A stretch of DNA of 50,981 nucleotides from assembly GCA_001579985.1 (NCBI GenBank), contig LRSR01000763.1, positions 1-50,981 of the forward strand. Direction: 5' to 3'. How positions within the stretch are numbered: position 1 is the first letter of the stretch; each line of letters opens with the position of its first letter. This DNA comes from Hypsibius dujardini. Taxonomy: Eukaryota > Tardigrada > Eutardigrada > Parachela > Hypsibiidae. The translations under genes and the position numbers were made by a program. Positions 11,311-23,925 of this stretch are shown one piece after another. Under the pieces are notes generated by a model. The model was not told the DNA's origin. It did no database searches and saw nothing but the letters and a program-made list of their open reading frames with translations.

Positions 11311-11874
11311 TTACATCAAGACAAGAGCAATACAGACGACTGACCACAATAGCAACCAACTGATGGGAGATTTGGCAGTTCGTCCGGCATTCCTCATCCT
11401 GAAAGTGTTGGTGTTGTAGCCAGGCGAGGCGTAAGTTTGACGAGAATTGGAGTTGTAAATGCCACTGCTCGAACCAGAAGAAGCTGAACCGTCCACGTAT
11501 GGCGAATTTGAGAGACTGCCATAAGAAGAAGTGGTCATCTGCAGTCCGTTGTAATAAGTGCTGGATGATCCGAGATTGGTTTGGGCAAAGTCGGTGGCCT
11601 GACGCCCGGCGTAAGTACCATCGTAGGTACCGTACAGCTGACTCAGCGGTTGTCCATTGGAAAAGGAGGAGGAGCCTTGTTGGTACTGACCGTTGCTAGA
11701 GGAGGACTGCGGTGAGAGATAGTAGGAAGACTGGGCGTTTCCCGTGGAGGAGGGTGAGGAATAGGATTGATATTGACCGTTGGTGTAACTACCTCCCTGA
11801 TTACTACCGTAAGGGGAATTAAACTGTGCAATGGCGGGAGTTAGGAAGCAGGATAACGCCAGGAACTCTAACAT
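11311..11874 (-). CDS. Secreted Ser/Tyr/Gln/Gly-rich protein, possible GPI anchor
   Basis: A single exon of 187 residues. It starts with a signal peptide (MLEFLALSCFLTPAIAQ). The middle (about 18-160) is low complexity, built of Ser, Tyr, Gly, Gln and Asn with loosely repeated NGQYQ, SSYY and SSS-NGQ. The last about 20 residues (SPISWLLLWSVVCIALVLM) are hydrophobic and end the protein, as in GPI-attachment signals, after a short basic segment. There are no Cys residues in the mature centre. Likely cell-surface, silk- or cuticle-like material, but no family is recognised. No introns, unlike its neighbours. Confidence 0.65.
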   Translation of the reverse strand: MLEFLALSCFLTPAIAQFNSPYGSNQGGSYTNGQYQSYSSPSSTGNAQSSYYLSPQSSSSNGQYQQGSSSFSNGQPLSQLYGTYDGTYAGRQATDFAQTNLGSSSTYYNGLQMTTSSYGSLSNSPYVDGSASSGSSSGIYNSNSRQTYASPGYNTNTFRMRNAGRTAKSPISWLLLWSVVCIALVLM

Positions 11875-14032
11875 TTTTGAGTACTTTCTCTTTTTGCCAA
11901 TGTAAAAAGGTATGTCGTGTAAAGCGGAAGTCTTTTTTCCGGTACGGTCCTTAGTTCCGCAATATCGAATTCCCTTCGCTTAATTTACGTGGAAAAAGCA
12001 GTGAGCTGCCGTATAATGAGATTCGCTGACGAATGATGCACAAGTTTATATTTATTGATGTTAGGTCTTTCTTTAGAGCGCCTTGTGAAGATAAACAGCA
12101 AACAATATCTAAACGCCCACCCACCTTTGTGCGATCTTTACGCTGGACGAATAACGAGACCAGGACCTTTTTTTGTGCTTGGCCCGCTGTATGGGAACAC
12201 GCTTCTTTCAAATCGGATCAGTCAGAGGCCATCGCTTTCTACACATTTCGCCGATTACCTTTGTTGACCCATACTATATCCATTTTTGCATTGAAAAATG
12301 CGCTGATGCGACTTGGTGAAGATGTTGTTGTTAGCATGTATCTATCTAGCTGGGGCTATTGCCTGATTCCGCTGAGTACGCAGCAATCAGTTATGTCCCT
12401 CACTTTAATTCCTCATTGCGTCAAGTGTGTGCATGCATATATGTAGTGTGCCTCACTCACGCTCTTCCTTAAGTTACGGTACCGGTACGCGGCGCGTGAT
12501 TCGTCTCGATCAATAACACACTACTCAATTGTCAGTGAGAAATCTTTTTCAGAGCAAGGTAAGGGCCGGTTGACAGATTCACTACGTATAGTAGAGAGCT
12601 AACTTTACGGTGATCAAGATTCGGGAAGGCACGCCAGCTCACAAAGGTACTTTATCATTGTATGAAAGAAGATTGTCATGCTGAAATGACGTCATGGGCG
12701 TGTTCCCCCGAGAGATGAATAGATAAAGCCTTGACGTAACACAACTACTGTCTATCATGTATATACCGGAAGTGCCAGTCAGCGTGGGATCGAGAGGACT
12801 GTGTGACGAGCTCCTCGCTCTGGATCTTTTTCCATCTCGGGGTTCTCTCCTCAGTATAACAAAGCTACTAGAGGCATCATCACACACATATCAGGAGAAG
12901 TGTAACCCGATCACTTTTGCACTGTGAGCGTTGGGCCACGCCATAGCAAATGTTCCTTCCGGGAAAGAAAGGGGAATTAGGCAAGAATATAACCGAGGCG
13001 GCGGCGATGCGGTGATGCGGCATGTATGTAACCCGGCGGAAACGGGATCGAGCGGGATATGGGGAAAAGCGGGGGGGGGGGAATATTTCCTAGGGCATAT
13101 ATAACAACTACATATATAGCGAACATGGGAGAGTAATCGGCTTGCGTTTTTCGCAAAGCGGATAAAGAAGGTTGTAATTTAATCAGTTTTTCCATGTGGG
13201 CATATACACATGTATGCATATTTCACTGCACATATGCTACTAGTACTCCATCAGCAAGTCTACAGAGGAGCTGCTTCCTCTAACGTCCATCTCTTCGTAT
13301 CTCGTCATATGCTCGGCTTGATCGATCCAAAAAGTCAAGCTCCTAAGGGTTGCCTGACACTGACAGCATGCCTCGTATTTGCAGATCGAGCCCTACAGTT
13401 GAGAACAGGTAAAAATGTTTTTGCCATTTTAACGGCAGAAAGTACATGTACCAGATAACGGACAGGTTGCCTAGAGGTCACGTTGCATGTGTGTACTAGC
13501 ACAGTACATAGAGGGAGTTCTGTGAACTGTAAACGTTTGGCTAATTCGTTGATCATATACGAAGGACGGGGGTGGATCTTCTGCAAGACCGACGCTCTCT
13601 TCCCTTCATGTCCCATAATACTCGCTGTTTCACGTGTACCTAGTCTTACCTCGTCTTAACGTTCGGTGCGCCACTTGAAGAATACAGAATATACAGAAGG
13701 AAAAGTCGAGCACCTAACCGGAAAATTTTGCTTCATTCATAAAATGGAGGATGGCATTGTGGAGCCAGTCCAATTACAGCCGCGTTTTATGCAGTCTAGC
13801 GGTCCATTCGATCCAGTAACCATATTACTCAGTACAGTACGTACGACGGGAGAAGATCAAGTATCATCTCGGTATATACCACCGTCTACGTACATACTCC
13901 AGTTCCAAGAGGGGGCACTTTTGTGAAGAGAGAGAGAGAGAGTCAGTCAAAAATTGTGAAAAAGGACACGTGACACGTTGAAAGTTGAAACAAAGTGGCA
14001 GTATCACAGTCTGGTATCTACACAGCTAGCTG
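11875..14032. other. Intergenic, no gene recognised
   Basis: Short open frames on both strands lack domain signal, splice pairing or repeats. Notable content: a G-run at about 13070-13081, clustered GTAC/TATA words around 13500-13900, and a GA run at 13929-13942. The first part should hold the promoter of the minus gene ending at 11874. Confidence 0.4.
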
Positions 14033-15223
14033 CTACACGTTCCTAATTAAGAATCCCGCAAAGGCTAAGCAAAACTCAATTATTCCAACGGAAATTTGGA
14101 TCATATTGAGGGAGAGGGTAATCAGTACCGGACCCCTGATGTATTCAATGTGCTCCTCGTAGAAGGCCCACCACAACGACAGCACGTAGACCAAATATCC
14201 GCTCACACCCAGCAGCGAGGATGACATCATGATGGCCAGACAATTCAATACCTTTAGCATGTAGAAATGGGAGCCGAGGTCGCGGACAGTGCCGCTGGTG
14301 ATGAACTTGCCTGCTCCGATGGACAGCACTCCCTGGACGACGTAGGTAATGGACGCGACCACTCCGATCGCTGATTTGGCTAGTGAAGGTGCTAATTAAG
14401 GATCAGAGTATGATTAGTTGAATTGACCACACCATTAATCCAATGCTTTGTGCTTACCATCCCAGTGCCAGTCATAGATTGTGTACCTGGATGGGGGGCA
14501 TCACACATTGTTTTATCGAACAAAAAGACACCGCATGCTGCTGTAATTGTGACCGGTACTTACTGTTGACACATGAAATTTACTGCAAAGAAAAATAGCA
14601 AAATAATTGAAAACCTTTCTTATAGATTTGCTCTTTAAAAAAGTTGTTAAGCAAAATGTGGAAGCGTAGTTGAGTTGCAACCAAAGTAGCCAATTGTGTG
14701 GCCTTAACCTGATTTATATTTAGTATTTGATTTAGACAGCACGATCGGAATGGTATGATTAGGATTATTGCTCAATTGCAGTTGCTCATCATCATCTCAT
14801 CCCTTTCCCTCCTCTCGCCTGATCATTTATCGATTTCCCACTACATAGTATCGTTTCTTTCTTCCACACCTCTCTCACATCCCACATTCTTCTCTTCCTG
14901 CCATCCCTATTCCTTTACAGCTCTTTACATAACCGGCCAGAGAACGACCACTCCATTTTGCCTGAAGAGCAAAGCTTGAAATTCTTCAATATGCCAAATG
15001 AGAGCAGGCCTATACTTTACATACCACCAATTTGTACAAGAAAGGCCAAGACACCGAGGAACACGTGACCCATCCCGAGGAGTTTAAGGTAATCTGCTGT
15101 CCGCATCTTGGCCAACTTGGGCCGACATCCTCCCGATGATGACTTGGGACTGCTGCCGGATTTACCGGTTGAGTATTTATTCCCCAGGAAAGACTTGGAT
15201 GCAGCCTCAACGTCCATGGCCAA
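14033..15223 (-). CDS. Four-pass membrane protein, family unassigned
   Basis: Minus-strand exons 15025-15223, 14564-14582, 14458-14486 and 14033-14391 join in phase to 201 residues. The N-terminal 40 residues are Ser/Lys-rich and cytoplasmic-like. Hydrophobic segments lie at about residues 47-66 (LLGMGHVFLGVLAFLVQIGG), 85-105, 118-140 and 165-190. The two tiny middle exons (19 and 29 bases) encode a short loop, roughly NFMCQQYTIYDWHWD. The layout (short N-tail, small first loop, four TMs) resembles MS4A/CD20-like or tetraspan proteins without the tetraspanin CCG motif. Similar architecture is seen at 41190-43851, but sequence relatedness is not evident. An internal Met at 15217 is an alternative start. 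Confidence 0.75.
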
Positions 15224-17939
15224 TTAATGAAAGCAACAGCAACAGCCACACTTGCAACTAACCCTTACGGGATTCCGAAGAGAAAGAAAAGAATTCTCAC
15301 GCAACTTCGTGGCCGCCCGTGATAGTTTGTGAGCGGTCGGACAAGAGGAAGCAGCAAGTGAGTACTGAGTCAGCAGGCTCCTTCCGTCCCCCTGTTGTAA
15401 CTCAGGAGACGAGATGATATAGAGTATCTAACACCTTGGGGAGTGGAGGATGCGAGTCCCCGATAAATATCTCCAGCTCTTTCATGGCGCCTTTTAGTCA
15501 TACACAAAAATGGAAAATTTAAAGAGGCGTGTCCGTTTGTGTCGTTGTCCGTCCTGGTCGTTGCATCGATATGCTAGGAATAAACCTGAATGTTTGTGTT
15601 ATAGCGAAAAAAATAATGCTCCGCTCCGTTCCAATCGAGATGGAGCGCGATGGATAGAATCGGTGCTGAGAGTTGGGCTGCCTTTGACCTCGGGAGCCGG
15701 ATAGTAAAGAAGGGAATCGGGGTGCCAATTGATTTATCCCTCCACACAATACCCGAGGCTCTCTCTCCTCTCCTTGCTTAGTCCTTGAGCTGAGCTTCCT
15801 TAGAGCATATACTGTAACTGTATAGAGAGGGTAGAGCGTTGAGCTGAGCAAACGAACCGACTACTGCAACTTTTTTTCATCCCCTCTTACACTCTCAGTT
15901 TATTCCCTTCCCTTCTGCCATCTCACACCCGGATATTGCCCGCTGTACGTCGGATATACAGATGTACGGGCGCCTCCGTGAAAGGGTGAAGAGAGAGAGA
16001 AGAGGAGAGACAACACAGCCCACACGCCAGGAAGGAAAGGAAGCGACGAGGGAATGGAAGAGAGGACGTCCCGCTCGCTCCCTCTTTTCTCTCTTCCCCT
16101 CGCAACACGGTTCCAGTTTAAAGCAGCGTGGAATGACGAGCTGGCTTCCGGTAATTATTGGCCTCTACACAATATAATATCGAGCGCAAGCACAGCCAAC
16201 GGCACCGTTCTTCATTCTAACACCATACCCAACGGACGGACGGACGGCCGACAGACCAAATAGATGGATCTACCTAAAAAAGGGCGAAGAAACCTCCCGT
16301 CGGGATTGTGCCTTCTTATACGTCTCTTCAATATTGACACTACTACTCGTACTGCTAACTGCTCCTCCGTATATATTGCCGGCTGCTACCATCCCACCAC
16401 ATATCCAAACACCAATCACTTTCAGATTGTTCGCGAGTACTCCTCCAGGAACCCTGGTAGCGATATAAGCGTCCAACGAATTTGCCTGCACAAAGGCAAG
16501 CTAAAGTGATAGTGTAAATTACCATTTACAGAATGACCAGTCTAATTCAGACAGACTAAGTAGCATTAATTGACAGCGCTCGGTCGAACAAATACACCGT
16601 CAATGAGAAAGTTGCGAGACAGAGTCAGTCAGTGCTGAAACAAAGAATCAGGCAGACTAAAAGGCAGGCAGACAGACAGACAGACAAACAGACAGTCAGG
16701 CAGGCAGGGCAGGAAAAATTACAGACTGGAACCTGAAGACAAGCGATGACGCGGAGGATTATTGGGAAAGCTGTATGGCTGAGTAAATCCGTGTCGTTTC
16801 ACATCGACTCCTTGCTTGCATGCTTCTGGCCGATCGCAAGTTTGAATAGAGACCATTTTGTCAACTTGGATCGAACAGACGCACATTGCACGCTCTTTTT
16901 GGATCATATAATGAATGAGAAAAAGAGTCGACATATTCACATGAGCTAGCTCGGTCGGTCGGTCGGTCGCGGCAAGCCTCATCCCACGACCACGAACACT
17001 TCGATCCATGAGTGTTTTATTGGGAAAAAATGCTAGAACGCAGTGGTGAGTATGCAGACAGACAGACGGGGACACTGAATATAAGTGCCGGTTTGGCGTC
17101 TTGAGTCAGTGCATTTTTCGCTTTCTTCTCAAGGGGATTAGGCTATAATCAGCGCATGAGTTGGCATCCTATCATGTCAAGTCCCTCATTTAGGAGCTGT
17201 TCGCTTGACGGGGCACTTGATTGTGGTTTTACAACACACACACGCCATGCGTAATATTTGGGATCGTGATTTGTGAGCCAAACAGGAGAGAGGAAGGGTT
17301 CTTTGAGTCCTGGATATCGCAATGGAGAAGGGCAAAGGTTTCATCCAGGGTAGCTCTAGGGATTCCGGCATACCCGCAGACTTTTGCACAAGTCTACAGA
17401 TATCAACTGGCTCAATTTCAAACGGTGAACTAGGCTAGAATTTCTACTGAAACATTGCAAACTGGTCGCGTGAGTGAGTGAATGAATGAAAGAAAGGTCA
17501 ACGAGTTTCACTTCTCATCTACAGGGCAGATCATTAAAACAACTGCTGTTGTGCGGTAGGTGGAACTATTAAATAAAACTAAAGGTACTAGATACTGACC
17601 ACGTGCAAGCAAGACAAATACTCATACGGTACATGATTTTGGTGGAGCTGGGCTTTACCTCTATAGATGGCGCTGCGATTAAAACCCATATATGCTTGAG
17701 TGGGGAACCGAGTTGAGTACCCATATAAATGTGACATAATTAACCTAGGGGAGGATCAGAGCAAGGAAAGGAAGAGACTTAATTTCACGACAGTAATCTT
17801 GGATGGAAACACTTTCCTCCATGGTATAAATAATGGTTACGATGATACGCACGAGGCTTTGCTGGTCAGTCAGTACAGTATGCCTATAACTCTTTTCAGT
17901 TTTTTGTTACAATTTTTATTAAACTTAACCACCCATCTA
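15224..17939. other. Intergenic with microsatellites
   Basis: No gene supported. Simple repeats: (ACGG)n near 16232-16247, (CAGA)/(CAGG)n at 16663-16712, (GGTC)n at 16951-16968 and GA-rich tracts at 15985-16010. Pyrimidine-rich stretches lie at 16072-16102. Many short open frames are chance products of this composition. Confidence 0.45.
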
Positions 17940-19229
17940 CAGAGGTTAAACCACTTGATGGTACTCAGGTTTTTATTAACTCCTGCGTGCACAATTTCAC
18001 TTCGCATTTTTCAAAACATGTTCGATTTAAAGCCCCTGCCTCTCTATCATGAGTTTAACACGTTTTGGCCAAGATCGCAAAGCATTATTGATTTTAATTT
18101 GGTCCAAATTCGACCACACCTTTCGCATAACACGTTTCAAACCTGCCACTGTAGTGGTAGCGTGGTCAAACAATTTTCACTTAAATAGACCGTTCACACA
18201 TAAATCCATGGGAGCCACGTCAGGGCTATTGCCCATCCAGTGCTCTTTCGGAATGAACTTGATTCCGGAATTTCGAAGCCATTCTCGGGTGATTCCGGAA
18301 AAGTGCGCTGGAGCACTGTCATGATGGAAGACGACCTTAGTGATAAACTCTCCCGGAAATAGTTTCCGAATGTTGTTCTTTGAAAGTGGCTTCAAAACAT
18401 GTTGGATGTAGTACTCACTGTTGATTTTCGCTCCGGGTTTGACGAAGTGGATTGCGGTTTTTTCACGGGAGCAAACACCGGCCACAAACATGACGCCCTT
18501 GGGGTGAGATTCCTTCCAGAATTTGTCTAACTTTCCTGACTCCTTTCTCCCCGAAACTCGTAATAAATCTTTCGGATCCCGTTAACGTCAGTCAGATACA
18601 CCCAGGCCTCATCAATAGTGATAACATTCTTCTACTTCCGGCCGTTGATGTAGCGCAGGAACCTCGGGCCTCGGTCCAGCTCTTGTTTAGCCTGCTTGTT
18701 CGGTAGGGCATGAACACGACACATTTTCCGCACCATCCCCTCCAAATCCTGGCTAACCACGCGAGCAACAGTTGTAGCCGACACACCGTACTTCAAGAAT
18801 AATGCAGAACGTGTCAGCGGATTCGGTCCTGAGAGGTCCTTTTCAATGGCATCCACCAGACCAGGAGTTCGGAGTTTCGGGAGCGACGGAGTTTCACCAA
18901 CGACGGTGTAGTATCACTTCCGGCTTCCTTGTTGATATTTTTTCTGATGAGATTAGATACAGCTTTCTGAGATACAACGATTTCCCTGACCTTCAATGCT
19001 TCCACCATTTGTCTGGATGAATATTTCAAACTGACCAATGTCAAAATAGACTCCCTCACACCCAATTCTAGTTTACGACCCATATTTGCATCCAAATGAG
19101 ACAAAAAATTTATCACATGTGAAATTGAGTAGAGCACGTGTTGGGTTTTTGAGATTGGAAAATCAGAAAAGGCGCCCCATACAGATGTGAACATGAGTCT
19201 CTAAGTACCATCAAGTGGTTTAACCTCTG
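17940..19229 (-). mobile_element. maT-type mariner element (DD37D), inactive
   Basis: A 1290-base element flanked by TA on both sides. Terminal inverted repeats begin CAGAGGTTAAACCACTTGAT and match for 26 bases. The minus-strand transposase starts near 19083 (MGRKLELGVRESILTLV) and continues in several frames: a second HTH-like block, TIDEAWVYLTDV, HHDSAPAHFSG and NSPDVAPMD. Counting residues between the second and third Asp gives 37, which is the maT spacing within Tc1/mariner. At least two frameshifts or stops (around 18840 and 18530, and after NGLFK near 18177) break it. Good ends and a clear TA duplication suggest fairly recent insertion. Confidence 0.88.
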
Positions 19230-20137
19230 TAATAGGTTATGAGCAAGGAAAGTTGTTGTGCACTGTATTATATACTGCAGTAGTAGCTTGTGTATATCTA
19301 CAGTGTACGCCTTGCCCGTGCCAAGGCAAACAATAACTTCTTTTCGTCATGTTGATGGACAGTTTGAGATGGAAAGGCCAGACAACTTTCGCACATCCAA
19401 ATCCACGGGTCAGCAATCAGTGTCCATATACGGCGGCCAGATCCCCATTCACACAGCACGCCACACACGATGACGTCATTTCCGGCAGAAATAAGCCACA
19501 CCTTCAACGTCTACGCACTCAAACAGAATGTTTCGCTGATCGAGTCAAGCCATTGAACTCGGTTAGTGCATGGCGGCAATGCAGTGAATGAGTTAAATAG
19601 CTTGACTCGATCAGCTAAGTATACGCTATACACGTGGGGTGTATACGCTACAGTATGAGGTAAGGGCACTGGAATGGGCCACTTGACTTTCCCGTACCCT
19701 GGAGTGGGCCACCCTGGAATCAGAACTTCCACACAGGTTTTCATTATCACCAAGATTTTAAACGACAGAAAATAATTGATAACCCGATGGAACGCGTGTT
19801 AGATATGAAAAAAAGTTGTGGGAACATGGTTAAAAAACGAAATGATTTGATAGTCGGAAAAAGCTCACTATAGAGGACGCTGACTATGCCGTGACTCATC
19901 TCTTTTCCATTAAATTGCGACAGAGCGCCCCCTGCCGCCCGGTGGCCCATTCCAGGGTACGGAAATTCAAGTGGCCCATTCCAGGGCCCTTCCCTCATAC
20001 AGGGTATATGATAAAACAGATGAATGATAATGCAGTAAAATTCGGTATTCTCGGAAGTTCACTCTACCTCCCATCTCGTTTAACCGCCTAGGTAGTCCAC
20101 CCCGAAATGGTTTGTTATCTTCTTTTGTAGCATTAAT
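19230..20137. other. Intergenic upstream of the GSS locus
   Basis: It contains the palindromic element described separately and nothing else recognisable as coding. The CTTGACTCGATCAGC-like sequence near 19601 is an inverted partial copy of 19534-19551. Confidence 0.4.
19651..20002. mobile_element. Palindromic MITE-like element
   Basis: The left arm 19651-19713 and right arm 19941-20002 are inverted copies, both containing CTGGAATGGGCCACTTGA and GTACCCTGGA(A/G)TGGGCCACC. The left arm is preceded by TA and the right arm is followed shortly by TA, suggesting a TA target. The non-coding centre is about 227 bases. Confidence 0.65.
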
Positions 20138-20898
20138 ATGGTCCCCGGAAGTGTTGCCAGCCAGACTCCATCTGCAGCAGCCAACGAAAGTTCCAGTCCA
20201 ACGATTTCGGAGGAGCAACACTTCCTCGATTTGGCCTACCAGATTCAACGTGCAAATCGGGCCACACATTCAGCAGTTGAGCAGTCCGAATCCTCAGAAT
20301 CCTCAGTATCCATCATCACAGTGGAAACTGCACCTGAAAGTTTGAGGGAAGAGGAAGAAGCGGAACCAGTGCGGGAATTAGGCCAGATTGATCGGTTGAA
20401 TAATCGTCTCCTCAACGCCTTCTTGGAGCGCATCAACAATTCCTCTTTGCCATTACAACAGGCTCAACTTGACGAAAATCATTTTGAAGAGGAACAAGAG
20501 CCGAGGTCAGTGCTAACTATTTTTTTACTCTAGCGACATTTTAAAATTGTTGATTTCATTTACATTAAAGCGATTGATTGGCTAATTGTCGGCTTGAGCT
20601 TTTGTTTATTCAGTCATTGCTTGATTAGCTGGTTGGGTGAAAGGTTGAGTCTGCTTTTTGGTCATCCCCGTTTTGTAATGCAATGCAACTTTCAAGGGGG
20701 AGAGCAATGGCTTATGTATACATTTAAACATAAATGCGACACAAAAGTTAGAGCTATACGTTTGCATTCGCAACGGAAAAAGAGTGGTCGAAGTGCAAGT
20801 TAGACCCATCGACCGGAAGTGCCGGTACATGAATATGATGTTTTTGTTAATTACGCAGTGACTGGAGAAGCGAATCCCCGGAAACACGAAACAACTAA
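20138..20898 (+). CDS. Small acidic protein of unknown function upstream of GSS
   Basis: Exons 20138-20505 and 20859-20898 join in phase to 135 residues. It is acidic and rich in Ser, Glu and Gln, with two predicted helices (about residues 25-45, containing QHFLDLAYQIQRANRATHSA, and about 85-105, containing RLNNRLLNAFLERINNSS). It has no signal peptide or membrane segment. The ATG follows ATTAAT at a plausible start. The stop lies 7 bases before the GSS ATG on what appears to be the same exon, so the two may share a transcript. A GoLoco-like resemblance of the first helix was considered and is weak. The second exon is short and inferred only from splice phase. Confidence 0.5.
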
Positions 20899-20905
20899 GG
20901 GCAGT

Positions 20906-23177
<2,272 letters not shown>

Positions 23178-23925
23178 TAATACTTTCCATCTGAAATGTG
23201 TTACTAATTTTTTTGCTTTTATTCTCAAATGGTTTACGCATAGAGTGGCCGGCTTTCAGCTAAACTTTGTGCGGAATCTTGTATACCTGCTTCTGTGCTG
23301 CGTTCAAAAATATGCTAGTTTATTATGTACTTATTGTTCGCTGAGCTATTTCCCGCCACACAAATAAGATGTTACATCTTCAGTACAAAAGTAGCATCAA
23401 AACTGACGATGCTAAACTTCTCGCGAGAAGAAAAAACCTTGCAGAACCACGATGTCTGTCTGTCACACCACCAAGCGCCGCCTGGATTACTGTGCGGTAC
23501 TCACTCAATACTCTCTACTAATACAGTGTATTGTATGGTACATACGCGCTGAATATGGTCCAATCACAGACGGCCACACTACATTTGTGCTATCCAGTTC
23601 CATTATTTATAATGGAATTCCATTTTACTGTCAAACAGCTGCTGGAGTTGGAAATTGAAACCAACACGTCGTCGTCAAAATCAAGTTTTTGCAAACTTCC
23701 TTATTCTCTTCTCCATCCCCAATCTGAGTAATTTTCCGCTTCCAGAATATTTCCAATCTCATTAGTCCGGTGTATTTGCTGAACTGCTGTGCGCAAGGCG
23801 TTCTGCTGATGTTTATCGTATTACATCAAAGAAGATAGTCGTTTGCGGCTTGTTTTTATCCTGATTTGCGTAATTTGCGCCGCTTGTGCCAGCCGTTGAT
23901 CGGTTGATTGATTCAGTCAGCTAAG
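23178..23925. other. Intergenic between GSS and DNAJC3
   Basis: No gene recognised. It would hold the GSS 3' UTR and DNAJC3 promoter. I see no obvious ER-stress element. Confidence 0.4.

Noticed and set aside
20210-20275. GoLoco motif in the small protein before GSS
   Set aside because: It has the F-x-x-L and Q-x-x-R pattern but lacks the essential (M/L)-(D/E)-(D/E)-Q-R end.
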